Below are positions 16,466 through 25,761 of a DNA stretch of 64,000 nt, one piece after another. The notes beneath the pieces are model-generated. The model made no database searches. It saw only the letters and a program-made list of their open reading frames with translations, and was not told where the DNA came from. A program made the translations under genes and the position numbers. How positions within the stretch are numbered: position 1 is the first letter of the stretch; each line of letters starts with the position of its first letter. Location: the NCBI RefSeq assembly GCF_024741135.1, contig NZ_JANSUY010000007.1, forward strand, positions 177,883 through 241,882. The letters run 5' to 3'. This stretch comes from Aquiflexum gelatinilyticum. GTDB taxonomy: Bacteria > Bacteroidota > Bacteroidia > Cytophagales > Cyclobacteriaceae.

Positions 16466-17755
16466 ATGACTTACCAAGAAACGTTGGACTTTCTGTTCAA
16501 TGCATTGCCGATGTTTCAACGGGTCGGAGCTGCTGCATATAAGAATGACCTTAATAATACCCACGCAATTTGTGCTCACCTTGGTAATCCTGAGCATTCA
16601 CTGAAATGTGTCCACGTAGCCGGTACAAATGGCAAAGGAAGTACTTCACATTCCATTTGCTCAGTCCTGATGGAGGCAGGCTATAAAGTGGGCTTATACA
16701 CTTCACCTCATCTCAAAACATTCACCGAAAGGATCAAAATCAACGGGGCTGACATTCCGGAAAAAGAAGTGGTTGATTTTGTAGAAGATAATAAAGCATT
16801 TTTGGAGGAACTGAAACCCAGTTTTTTTGAAATGACTGTCGGTATGGCTTTTTGGTTTTTTGCCAAAGAGAAAGTTGAAATTGCAGTGATTGAGGTGGGC
16901 ATGGGAGGAAGATTGGATTCGACAAATGTTGTTATGCCGGAAGTTTCGGTGATTACCAATATCGGCTTTGACCATATGCAGTTTTTGGGTAATACCCTTC
17001 CTTTGATCGCAGGAGAAAAAGCAGGAATTATCAAGCATAATATTCCCGTAGTTATCAGTCAAAAGCAGGAGGAGACTTTTTCGGTATTTCAAAGTAAGGC
17101 TCATGAAATGCAGGCACCAATTTATTTTGCAGAGGATTTTATCAAGGTGAAAAGATCCGGAATAAGCAGTTCGGGCAGACGGGTGTTTGAAATTATAGAA
17201 CAAGATGAAAAGTCTTTGATCGAGATTGACCTTCATGGAAATTACCAGGAAAAAAATCTTGCAGGAATTCTTCAGACGTTAAAAATCCTCAAAAATTTGG
17301 GATGGAAGATTGATGAAAGTGCTGTGAAAAACGGATTGTCCCATATCGTTTCCAATACAGGTTTGAAAGGAAGATGGCAGATTTTGGGGTATCATCCTTT
17401 GACAATTTGCGACACAGGCCATAATGAAGATGGCATCAGGTTGATTATTGAGCAGATTATTGAACAGAAATTCAACAATCTATTTATGGTCATCGGGATG
17501 GTCAATGACAAGGATGTTTCAAAGGTTTTGTCCATGCTTCCCAAAAATGCTTGGTATATTTTCTGTCAGGCTACTATTCCAAGAGCGATGGATCCTGAAG
17601 AACTTTCAAAAAAAGCCATGGAAGCAGGCTTGAATGGGGAAATAGTGAAAGATGTGAATCAGGCTATTGAAAAAGCCAAAAAATCAGCATCAAAAGAGGA
17701 CTTAATATTTATCGGAGGAAGTACATTTGTCGTCGCCGAAATCAACAATTTGTAA
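16466..17755 (+). CDS. folC: Bifunctional folylpolyglutamate synthase / dihydrofolate synthase
   Basis: 429 residues, the usual FolC length. The ATP-binding loop HVAGTNGKGSTSHSICS, the segment YTSPHLKTFTERIKING and the Mur-ligase region (EVGMGGRLDSTNVVMPEVSV, GEKAGIIKH) are intact. The C-terminal domain has GRWQILGYHPLTICDTGHNE. FolC adds glutamate to dihydropteroate and to folates in the cytoplasm. It begins three nucleotides after the tonB stop and ends two nucleotides before trmB, so it lies inside the same run of genes. Confidence 0.95.
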   Translation: MTYQETLDFLFNALPMFQRVGAAAYKNDLNNTHAICAHLGNPEHSLKCVHVAGTNGKGSTSHSICSVLMEAGYKVGLYTSPHLKTFTERIKINGADIPEKEVVDFVEDNKAFLEELKPSFFEMTVGMAFWFFAKEKVEIAVIEVGMGGRLDSTNVVMPEVSVITNIGFDHMQFLGNTLPLIAGEKAGIIKHNIPVVISQKQEETFSVFQSKAHEMQAPIYFAEDFIKVKRSGISSSGRRVFEIIEQDEKSLIEIDLHGNYQEKNLAGILQTLKILKNLGWKIDESAVKNGLSHIVSNTGLKGRWQILGYHPLTICDTGHNEDGIRLIIEQIIEQKFNNLFMVIGMVNDKDVSKVLSMLPKNAWYIFCQATIPRAMDPEELSKKAMEAGLNGEIVKDVNQAIEKAKKSASKEDLIFIGGSTFVVAEINNL

Positions 17756-17757
17756 AC

Positions 17758-18432
17758 ATGAGCAGAAGAAAACTGGAAAGATTCAAACAAAACGAACAAA
17801 GCCGAAATGTGATTCAACCCGGAAAGGAGCTTTTTGAAACAATAAAAGGTAATTGGAAATCTGTTCAGTTTGAAAATGAAAACCCATTGGTCGTGGAATT
17901 GGCCTGTGGAAGAGGGGAGTTTACGGTTGGATTGGCTAGAGAATATCCCGGAAGTAATTTTATAGGGGTAGATATCAAAGGATCAAGGATATGGAAAGGA
18001 AGTACTATTGCCATAGCAGAAGGATTGCACAACGTGGCCTTTTTGAGAACTCAAATCCAATTATTGGACAGGTATTTTGATGCCGGGGAAATTTCTGAAC
18101 TGTGGATCACTTTTCCTGATCCATTTCCAAGAGAAGGTGACGAGAAGCGCCGTCTGACTTCTCCGAAGTTTTTGGAAATGTACAAGCCATTATTGGAAAA
18201 AAACGGAATCATCCACTTCAAAACAGACAATACAGGGTTGTTTGATTACACTTTGGAATTGATCCAAAACCGGTCTGACTGTGAAATAATGATATATACC
18301 CATGATTTTTATGATTCTCCTTACAGGGATGAGCACCATGGTATCAAAACAAAATACGAGAAGCTTTTCAGCGAAAAGGGTGAAAAAATCAAATACCTGA
18401 AATTCAGATTTAAAGATGTGCAACCTGTCTAA
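17758..18432 (+). CDS. trmB: tRNA (guanine-N7-)-methyltransferase
   Basis: 224 residues. SAM-binding motif I is VVELACGRGEFTVGLARE, followed by NFIGVDIKGSRIWKGS and the TrmB signature LWITFPDPFPREGDEKRRLT. TrmB methylates G46 in the tRNA variable loop. It is the last gene of the long plus-strand run and converges on the GNAT gene with only five nucleotides between stop codons. I see no terminator until the hairpin at 19010-19037, so its transcript may run antisense across that gene. Confidence 0.95.
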   Translation: MSRRKLERFKQNEQSRNVIQPGKELFETIKGNWKSVQFENENPLVVELACGRGEFTVGLAREYPGSNFIGVDIKGSRIWKGSTIAIAEGLHNVAFLRTQIQLLDRYFDAGEISELWITFPDPFPREGDEKRRLTSPKFLEMYKPLLEKNGIIHFKTDNTGLFDYTLELIQNRSDCEIMIYTHDFYDSPYRDEHHGIKTKYEKLFSEKGEKIKYLKFRFKDVQPV

Positions 18433-18437
18433 TTTTT

Positions 18438-18983
18438 TTAATCAAGATTCATTTCCATTACTATGTCATCCATAACGAATCCGTTACCGATGTCGATCAC
18501 CTCCCGATAGGCTTCGTAAAAACCGATGTGCTTGTAAAATGAAATTGCACTTTCATTGAATCTGTTCACATTGAGGTATAAAAACTTATCTCCATTCATA
18601 AGTGCTATGTCCCTAATGTGGTTGATGAGTTTTTTGCCGATTCCTTTTCCTTGGGTACCGGGCAAGATGTAGATTTTGTGGATTTTCGTTTTTGTGTCAT
18701 TCTTACAATGAACTTCATAGGATGCAAAACCCAAAAATTCCCCATCCTCTTTTGCCAAAAGGAAAACATGTCCCTTTTCATTTACCTGTTGTCCCAGCGC
18801 ATTTAAGTCGTACATCCAATTCAACATAAATTTGATTTGGTCAGGTGTAAGAATGTTGGAAAATGTAACAGGCCAAGTTTGATGGGCTATTTTTTGAACA
18901 ATAGAAAGCTGTTTTTCTGATGCTTCGTTGATTTCTATCATGGATATATAAGGGGAATTTGTTCCAAGTTTGATTTTTTTCAT
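18438..18983 (-). CDS. GNAT family N-acetyltransferase
   Basis: 181 residues from ATG 18983, which has an upstream AGGA. The ATG at 18941 is an alternative, and it is where the domain consensus begins (MIEINEASEKQLSIVQKIAH). The acetyl-CoA pyrophosphate loop is LPGTQGKGIGKKLINH (Q/RxxGxG/A), followed by LYLNVNRFNESAISFYKHIG, the typical motif B. Acceptor unknown; the AHQTWPVTFSNILTPDQI start places it in a common Bacteroidota GNAT subgroup. A strong inverted repeat lies 27 nt upstream and could attenuate expression. Confidence 0.85.
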   Translation of the reverse strand: MKKIKLGTNSPYISMIEINEASEKQLSIVQKIAHQTWPVTFSNILTPDQIKFMLNWMYDLNALGQQVNEKGHVFLLAKEDGEFLGFASYEVHCKNDTKTKIHKIYILPGTQGKGIGKKLINHIRDIALMNGDKFLYLNVNRFNESAISFYKHIGFYEAYREVIDIGNGFVMDDIVMEMNLD

Positions 18984-19009
18984 TGATTTTTTCCTAACCC
19001 AAAAAAACA

Positions 19010-19037
19010 AAAAACCCTTCAGAATTGAAGGGTTTTT
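19010..19037. terminator. Strong bidirectional hairpin between trmB/GNAT and the AT-rich gap
   Basis: A perfect 12-bp stem (AAAAACCCTTCA / TGAAGGGTTTTT) with a GAAT loop, flanked by T-runs in both directions. On the plus strand it is the first terminator after trmB, 578 nt past its stop and beyond the antisense GNAT gene. On the minus strand it lies 27 nt before the GNAT start codon. Confidence 0.7.
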
Positions 19038-19638
19038 ATTTGGGTGAATTAAGCAAAAAAATTGATGGTCGAAAAAAAAATAATACTTTGAATGAAAAAA
19101 GAATTTCTGAGATAGATAAGCGAAATCGAGAATTGTGTTTTAAATTTTCATTGTTTTTTCAAATGGATTAAGGTAAAAACATTGGGTGATTTGACCTTTT
19201 GTCCTTATCGATGAGTTAAAACTATACAAACGAAACCAAATAAACAAAATAAAAAATATGCAAAAATCACATGAATTTCATTTTTATTATTTTTTATTTA
19301 AAAATTCCAAATAATAGTTTGAAGTATAAATTCATATATTCCAAAAGCATTTATTTGATTTTTTATGGTCTGGGTTGCTTTCATAACTTTAACTTTTGTG
19401 AATACCAATGCCATTTTTACTTCTACCATCTGAAGCCACAAGGCAAAAAAAAAATTAAAAAAAATGAAAAATATTTTTTGTGGCGGTTTTAGAAGCTAAA
19501 AAATCGCCTTGGACTTATAGATTTAAATTTTTCGGGTTAAATTTTTTCTCTATATCTGACGATTTATTTTTATTTTCCTTAAAGTAAGCCCCTCGAATTC
19601 CTGAAATAAGATTTTAACATATTCCAACTCCAATAAAA
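19038..19638. other. 600-bp AT-rich intergenic region
   Basis: Very AT-rich, with many homopolymer runs. Its short open frames are low complexity (Phe/Ile/Lys/Asn-rich) and have no start context or family resemblance. I see no tRNA, riboswitch core or clean promoter. It may hold the promoter of the secreted protein gene at 19639, but nothing specific can be supported. Confidence 0.5.
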
Positions 19639-22439
19639 ATGAAAACAAGAAAGATTTTCCCCATAATTCTAACCTTCCTGTTTCAACTTTTTCCTTTTTT
19701 TCTTTTTTCACAGAATTTTGATTTGGATTGGGATAGAAATCTGAATTTTAAAAGAGTTAAAGAAAATGAGATTAATAGCCCGGTTCCTGTTTTCTCTTTT
19801 CTGCTTAATGGTGAAAAAAAGTATTCGAATGATTTTTTACCGAATGAAAAGTCTTGGAATTTGGATGGGCGGGTTTCCCTAAGTATTGACAGTATAAAGA
19901 AAGGCCAAGACAACTGGACTGCTGTCTTTACTTTTTCCAATATTTCAAAAGATACGCTGAAAGTCGAAAATTTTATTCCCTTTGGAGGTTTGGAAGATCA
20001 GGTCTACATCACCGGAAAAGGCGATCACCGGTTATCCCGCTCCCACCTCTTCAGGCCGGGATATGATCCGGTCAATGTCATCCTTCCTGACAATGCATGG
20101 GAATTGGGCTATTCCAGTTTTGAAGTCGGAAATCAAGGATTTGCCGGTTTAATGAGACGCAAGTATTGGGATGGCGCGCAAAGGAGAAGGTTTGAGACTA
20201 TTTTGCCTCCTAACTCGAATGTCAGCTACAGGATGTATGTAGATTCCTTTACGGGTGATTGGCAGGAAGGATTGAAGCAGGTTTTCCAAAAGAGGTTCCT
20301 TTACGATTGGGATGATTTTGACTACAGCATGTATCAAAGGGAAGACTTGCAATGGATCCGAAAGTCTTATGCCATGCACCTTATGATGGCTTGGGATGCT
20401 GATTTTTATGATAGGGAAGGAGAGAGGTTCACCATTTTTGATTTTCAACAAAGGAACAAGGAATGGTTTGGCGGGGATGATGTGATCGGAATCTGGCCTA
20501 CCTGGCCTACTTTGGGATTAGACCAAAGAAATCAGTGGGATTTGTTCAGAGATCTTCCGGGTGGATTGGAACAGTTGACATCGATATCTGACAGCCTAAA
20601 TCGGTTGGGTACCAAATTCTTTATTTCTTATAACCCATGGGATGAAAGTACCCGGTTAGAAGGGCATTTGGAGGGTATGACTGCCCTGATCAAGGCCACC
20701 AAAGTTGATGGTGTGGTCTTGGATACCAAGGGCAGTTCGAGCCGTGAAATACAGCAGGCTGCTGACTTGGCAAAACCAGGCGTAGTCATGTATAGTGAAG
20801 GAATGGCTGTACCCAAGGACATGCCGGGGATAGTTTTCGGAAGGGTTCACAATGCGCTTTATTATCCTCCTTTACTGAATCTCAACAAACTGATCAAACC
20901 GGATTTTGCGATTTTTAGGGTGGCTGAATTGGCCTATGACCGGATCAGAAGGGAATATGCCACCTCATTTTTCAATGGATATGGAACTGAACTGAATATT
21001 TTCAGACCTGGAAGGCCTGAATGGATGGAGGAGGATTACCGGTTTTTTGGAAAGACCTTGAGGATTTTGAGAGAAAACCATTCCAATTTTATTTCATTTG
21101 GATACACTCCCCTGATATCCACTTTGTCAGATGGGGTTTTTGTCAATAAATGGCACTCTGAGAAGAAAACCATTTATACCATTTTCAGTCTCAAGCCTGA
21201 GGGATTTTTGGGAAACCTTTTTGAAATTGAAAAACCTGCATCCGATTGGCATTATGTCGATCTGTGGAATCATGAGGAAGTGCAGGTTCAGGAATCAGAG
21301 GAAAAACATTTGATTCCTGTCGATTTGGAAGCTTTTCACAAGAAATGGCTGGGAACAAACAATGAAGGAGCCGTGGGGAGTATTGCATATTTCCCCAAAT
21401 TATTAGAGGTGGATTTGGAACAAAATAAGTTGGGTATCAAAGCCTCCAAGGGAAATGAAATCAGGGTTTGGGCGGAATTCCGGAATATGGGAAGTCGTAT
21501 TTGAGTTTAAAATCAGGTCTGCATTCTGTGGATATCCAAGAAAAATTCGGCCGATATGAAGGCAAAATAGTCGTCCAATTGTTTGAGTCAGAAGAACTGG
21601 TAGATGAACATGTCATCGAGATGGAATATGGAACTCCGAGATTGATAAGTTCGCCCGAAAAGACCCCAAGATCTGACAATGCGCCAAAGGGAATGGTAAA
21701 AATTCCTTCGGGAAGTTTTGAAATGAAGGTTTCTCAGGGAGACCAATTTATCCCTTATCCAACGTCAGGTTATCCCCGGACTATATCTATGGATGGTTTT
21801 TATATGGATAGGTATCCTGTTACCAATCAGGAGTTTAAAGAATTTTTGGAAGCTACAGGTTATCATCCATCGGATAAAAACCGTTTTCTTGCTCATTGGG
21901 TCCAAGGCCAAATTCCGAAAGATATGGAACAGCATCCGGTTGTGAATGTAAGCCTTGAAGATGCACAAGCCTATGCCAAATGGGCCGGAAAAAGACTTCC
22001 TACAGAGGCCGAATGGCAATATGCAGCATCATCAGGTGATGGAAGGGATTGGCCTTGGGATCAAAACCTTAAAGTGAAAAAGAGGTTTGAATATGTGACC
22101 AACACCTTGACCGTAGAGCATTTGGATGGATTGGGGGAAGAGTTTTGCAATATTGGGAATGGAATACCTGAAGCAGTGGGAAGCCATCCGAAAGGTAAAA
22201 ACCCTTGGGGTTTGGAAGATTTGGTGGGTTCAGTTTGGCAGATGACCTCGGATATTTATGAAAACGGAACCAATCAGATGATGATTATGAAGGGTGGTTC
22301 CTATTTCAAACCCTCCTCAAGTTGGTGGTATGTACAGGGCGGTCCGAGGGAAACACATTACCGGCAGATGCTGCTGAGGGTTTCTCCGGGATTTGAAAGA
22401 AATGAAACTGTGGGATTTAGATGTGTTGCGGATTATTAA
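19639..22439 (+). pseudogene. Secreted glycosidase-like / SUMF1 fusion interrupted by a frameshift
   Basis: Two overlapping frames read as one protein of about 933 residues. The first (19639-21504) has a signal peptide, a beta-rich region (residues ~25-200) and a (beta/alpha)8-like glycosidase region (FGGDDVIGIWPTWPTLG, VDGVVLDTKGSSS, GVVMYSEGMAVP). The second, open from about 21468 to 22439, completes a beta-sandwich (PEYGKSYLSLKSGLHSVDI) and adds a SUMF1 domain (DGFYMDRYPVTNQEFKEFLE, GKRLPTEAEWQYAA, NPWGLEDLVGSVWQM, ETVGFRCVADY). At 21480-21481 the sequence reads GAATTCCGG; one extra C would join the frames as ...VWAEFPEYGKS.... The SUMF1 part lacks the catalytic cysteine pair (KGGSYFKPSSSWWY), so formylglycine formation is unlikely. 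Either a real loss-of-function mutation or a sequencing error. Confidence 0.72.
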
Positions 22440-22453
22440 ATGAAACTTTGTAA

Positions 22454-22870
22454 ATGACCATTTCTGAAAAAATTGCCAATCAGGTGTTAGATGCTGAACT
22501 TCAGTTTCAATTTAGCCGAAGCAGCGGTCCCGGTGGGCAAAATGTAAACAAAGTCAACTCCAAAGTTGAGCTGAGGTTCAATATTCCGAATTCACAGATC
22601 CTTGATGAAACAGAAAAAGCGACACTTTCAGAAAAACATTCATCCAAAATCGATACGGAAGGAAACCTGATTATCCAAAGTCAGGAGAAGAGGTCGCAGA
22701 TCCAAAACAAAGAGATTGCTGTTAGAAAATTCTATGACCTGCTCAAAAAAGCTTTCCATAAAAAGAAAATAAGGAAAGCCACCAAACCTGGTAAAGGTGC
22801 CATCGAAGACCGTCTGAAAGCTAAAAAAGCCCTTTCTGAGAAGAAGAAAGGAAGGAGAGGAGAGTGGTGA
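22454..22870 (+). CDS. arfB: Alternative ribosome-rescue factor / peptidyl-tRNA hydrolase ArfB (YaeJ)
   Basis: 138 residues, the family's normal size. The catalytic GGQ loop is in SSGPGGQNVNKVNSKVELRF. There is no codon-recognition domain. The C-terminal tail is strongly basic (KKAFHKKKIRKATKPGKG, KKALSEKKKGRRGEW) and in ArfB inserts into the empty mRNA channel of stalled ribosomes. It follows the SUMF1 stop by 14 nt. Its stop abuts the convergent uxaB stop with no spacer. Confidence 0.95.
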   Translation: MTISEKIANQVLDAELQFQFSRSSGPGGQNVNKVNSKVELRFNIPNSQILDETEKATLSEKHSSKIDTEGNLIIQSQEKRSQIQNKEIAVRKFYDLLKKAFHKKKIRKATKPGKGAIEDRLKAKKALSEKKKGRRGEW

Positions 22871-24277
22871 TTAATTTTCGTCAATTTTCAAATAGTGATT
22901 AACCTTCGCTCCTAATCCCGGAATCTGACTCAAGTCCATTCCCCATAGATCTTTATTGGAAAAAACAGTTTCGATAATATCTTCCTTATTTTCATTTTTC
23001 CATACTTTTTCAAAAAACTCCAACACAGCAGGTTCATCTTTCAATGGAATGGATTCACCATTGATATTTCCTTTGAAAAACCGGATCAGGTCAGCAAATG
23101 ACCGGATTAGATTTTCGGGAAATTGCCCGATCCGACTGTGGTATTCCAATATTGTTGGTAAAACCCTGACCCGGAACTTAGAGATGGAATTGAGGGAAAT
23201 GGAGATCAATTCATGACGGATAAATGGATTTCTGAACCTATCCAAAACTTCAGCGGCAAATTGCTCCAACTCTTCTTGTGGTAAATCAAGCGTCGGGATG
23301 ATCTCTTTAAAAATGGTGCCTGAGATAAATGCCGAAGTAAAGGTGTCTTCGATTGCTTCCCCAACAGTCCTGATTCCTTTCAGATATGCTACAGGAACCA
23401 TCGCCGTATGTGCACCATTTAAGATTCTGACTTTTCGGAGGCGATAGGGTTGGAGGTCCTTGACTATGTGCACGTTCAGCCCTGTTTTTTCTGTTTGAAA
23501 AATGAACTTCAATGTTTCAGGGCCTTCTATTGCCCAAAAGTGATAAGGCTCGGCAACTACTGCCAAATGATCTACAAAGCCTGTTTTCTTCTCCAACTCT
23601 TCAAAATTCTCTTTAGGAAAACCCGGGACAATCCGGTCTACAAGTGTATTGCAGAAGGTGCATGTTGTGTCTAGCCAAACAATGAATTCCTGGGGGAAAT
23701 TCCACAACACCGCATACCTGCTCACATTTTCTTTGAGTTTGTCCCCGTTATTTTCAATAAGTTCACAGGGGAGTATTGTTAGACCCTTTGTTTTATTTCC
23801 TTCAAGAAATGTAAACCGCTCATATAGCAGTGCCGCCAACTTCCCCGGAAATGATGCCGGTACTTTTTGGGGATCGGTATCTTTTTCATCGAAAACTATA
23901 CCCGCTTCGGTGGTATTGGAAATGATAAATTCCAAATCAGGATTTTTGGCCAAATCCAGATAGAATCCATAATCCAAATTAGGATTGCTTATTCCTGAGA
24001 TCGAGGTGATAAGTTTATATTCATCGACAACATTTCCGTTTTGAAATCCCCTTACGAAAACATGATAATTAAAATTCTGTCTAACAAAATCCTCAGGAAT
24101 GGATTTTCCATGGCTTTGGATAATGTGGATGGAACCATCAAAATCTGTTTTTTCATTCAAAATCTCAATCATCCAATCGGCAAATCCACGGAGAAAATTC
24201 CCTGTACCAAACTGAAGGACTTTTACAGGTCTTTTTTTCTTTTGTACCAAAGAGATTGAATCAAGGTTTGTCATCAT
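22871..24277 (-). CDS. uxaB: Tagaturonate reductase (altronate oxidoreductase)
   Basis: 468 residues of the long-chain mannitol dehydrogenase family. The N-terminal nucleotide-binding segment is VLQFGTGNFLRGFADWMIE, and later motifs include ISNTTEAGI and LRKVRILNGAHTAMVPVAYL with the catalytic lysine/histidine region. It reduces tagaturonate to altronate with NADH, the second step of galacturonate breakdown. The other steps (uxaA, kdgK, eda) lie within 6 kb. ATG 24277 or the adjacent ATG 24274 can serve as start, and a perfect palindrome (TAGATTTAAATCTA, 24277-24290) overlaps the start. Confidence 0.93.
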   Translation of the reverse strand: MMTNLDSISLVQKKKRPVKVLQFGTGNFLRGFADWMIEILNEKTDFDGSIHIIQSHGKSIPEDFVRQNFNYHVFVRGFQNGNVVDEYKLITSISGISNPNLDYGFYLDLAKNPDLEFIISNTTEAGIVFDEKDTDPQKVPASFPGKLAALLYERFTFLEGNKTKGLTILPCELIENNGDKLKENVSRYAVLWNFPQEFIVWLDTTCTFCNTLVDRIVPGFPKENFEELEKKTGFVDHLAVVAEPYHFWAIEGPETLKFIFQTEKTGLNVHIVKDLQPYRLRKVRILNGAHTAMVPVAYLKGIRTVGEAIEDTFTSAFISGTIFKEIIPTLDLPQEELEQFAAEVLDRFRNPFIRHELISISLNSISKFRVRVLPTILEYHSRIGQFPENLIRSFADLIRFFKGNINGESIPLKDEPAVLEFFEKVWKNENKEDIIETVFSNKDLWGMDLSQIPGLGAKVNHYLKIDEN

Positions 24278-24381
24278 AGATTTAAATCTAAAATTAGACA
24301 GCAGTTTTATGGCTGTTTACATAAAAGTTTGTCAAACATCAGGGATTTTTTCTAAACTTTGATGTACTAAACAGAAAAAAT

Positions 24382-24669
24382 ATGCCTGCATTGGTTCTTG
24401 TTGAGGTCAGTATCCATGACCCTGAATTGTATGAATCTTACAAAAAGCTTACCCCCGGTTCCATGCTTCCATTTGGAGGAAAATTTGTAGTACGAGGAGC
24501 CCAAACAGAATCTTTGGAAGGAGACTGGAATCCGGAAAGATTGGTGATTCTAGAATTCCCATCCGTCCAAAAAGCCAAAGATTGGTGGAACTCAGAAGAA
24601 TATACAAAAGCCAAAAATATCAGGTACCAGGCTGCCAAATCCAAAATGCTGGTGGTGGAGAGTTTGTGA
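24382..24669 (+). CDS. DUF1330 domain protein
   Basis: 95 residues matching the whole DUF1330 fold (dimeric alpha/beta barrel): PALVLVEVSIHDPELYESYK, GGKFVVRGAQTESLEGDW, RLVILEFPSVQKAKDWWNSE and a terminal strand. The biochemical role of the family is unknown. It is divergent from uxaB (104-nt gap) and 45 nt upstream of the diketogulonate reductase homologue, so it belongs positionally to the uronate island. Confidence 0.88.
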   Translation: MPALVLVEVSIHDPELYESYKKLTPGSMLPFGGKFVVRGAQTESLEGDWNPERLVILEFPSVQKAKDWWNSEEYTKAKNIRYQAAKSKMLVVESL

Positions 24670-24714
24670 TATCGCTTTTGAATTTTTGATTTCGCTCCTC
24701 AACATCCATCAACC

Positions 24715-25713
24715 ATGCAAATAACCTATCAAGAAGTTATTCATACCCTAGAAAAAATCCTTCTTAAATATGGGTTTGCAGAAGACAGGGCCGTTTTATG
24801 TGCTTCTCTTTTTGCCCAAGCCAGCTTGGATGGGGTTGCCTCCCATGGTTTGGATCGCTTTCCTGTGTTTTTGGAAATGATCAGAAAAAAACTCGTCTTC
24901 CCCGATCAAGAAGCCAATCTTTTGGACAGCTATGGGGTTTTTGAAAGATGGAACGGAAACCTCGGTCCCGGCCCGCTCAATGCGCATCAATGTATGGATC
25001 GAGCGATTCGGATTTCAAAGGAATTTGGCGTGGGAATCGTAGCGCTGCAAAATACGAACCATTGGATGAGGGCAGGGAATTATGGTTGGCAGGCCGCTGA
25101 ATCCGGTTGTATAGGCATCTGCTTTACCAATACCAAACCCAATATGCCTGCTTGGGGCGGGAGTGAACCTAAACTGGGCAATAACCCTTTGGTAATCGCC
25201 ATTCCGCGATCCAGTGGTCATATTGTTTTGGATATGGCTATGTCTCAGTTTTCTTACGGGAAATTGAAAACCTATTTGCGGGATGGCAAAGAAATGCCTT
25301 TTGATGCCGGGTTTGATCCTGATGGAAACCTAACCAAATCCCCCGAAAGCGTTATCGACAATGAGTTGGCTTTGCCTATTGGTTTGTGGAAAGGTGCCGG
25401 ATTATCATTGCTGCTCGATATGTTGGCTACCACTTTATCAGGAGGAAATGCAACTTTTCAGGTTGGCGATAGTGGAGAAGAATCCGGTTTGTCTCAGGTT
25501 TTTATTTGTTTGGATGTCGAGAAATTGGGTTTAATGGAGTGGTCAGATGAAAAATTGGACCATATAATTTCAGATCTGAAGGCTTCTGAGACTTTCGCAG
25601 ATAAAGAAATCCGATACCCTGGTGAAAACAACATGAAAACCCGCGCAGAAAACATGCAAAATGGTGTCCCTGTGGATGAGAATATTTGGAAAAGCATCAT
25701 TAGGGAACTATGA
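24715..25713 (+). CDS. dlgD: Malate/L-lactate dehydrogenase family reductase, 2,3-diketo-L-gulonate reductase-like
   Basis: 332 residues of the YiaK/DlgD branch of the LDH2/MDH2 family. Recognisable pieces are QASLDGVASHGLDRFPVFLE, the catalytic-histidine block ALQNTNHWMRAGNYGWQAAE, FTNTKPNMPAWGGSEPKLGN (nicotinamide pocket) and VLDMAMSQFSYGKL. DlgD reduces 2,3-diketo-L-gulonate with NADH. In this uronate island it may instead act on a related sugar acid, so the symbol reflects family only. It converges with uxaA. Confidence 0.82.
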   Translation: MQITYQEVIHTLEKILLKYGFAEDRAVLCASLFAQASLDGVASHGLDRFPVFLEMIRKKLVFPDQEANLLDSYGVFERWNGNLGPGPLNAHQCMDRAIRISKEFGVGIVALQNTNHWMRAGNYGWQAAESGCIGICFTNTKPNMPAWGGSEPKLGNNPLVIAIPRSSGHIVLDMAMSQFSYGKLKTYLRDGKEMPFDAGFDPDGNLTKSPESVIDNELALPIGLWKGAGLSLLLDMLATTLSGGNATFQVGDSGEESGLSQVFICLDVEKLGLMEWSDEKLDHIISDLKASETFADKEIRYPGENNMKTRAENMQNGVPVDENIWKSIIREL

Positions 25714-25761
25714 CAAAAAGAAAAGTAGAACTGACCGGATCAACTTTGAAACCTTACAACT

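Noticed and set aside
19271..19492. Open frame of 73 codons in the AT-rich gap
   Set aside because: Low-complexity Phe/Ile/Tyr/Lys composition expected from AT-rich DNA; no start context or family resemblance.
21468..21504. Programmed frameshift or overlapping-gene coupling in the SUMF1 protein
   Set aside because: No slippery heptamer (X XXY YYZ), no downstream pseudoknot and no ATG/RBS for a second gene. A lost C in a CCC run explains it better.
24277..24290. TAGATTTAAATCTA palindrome as a uronate regulator operator
   Set aside because: It overlaps the uxaB start codon and is not repeated before uxaA, kdgK or the TRAP genes. AT-only palindromes are common here.
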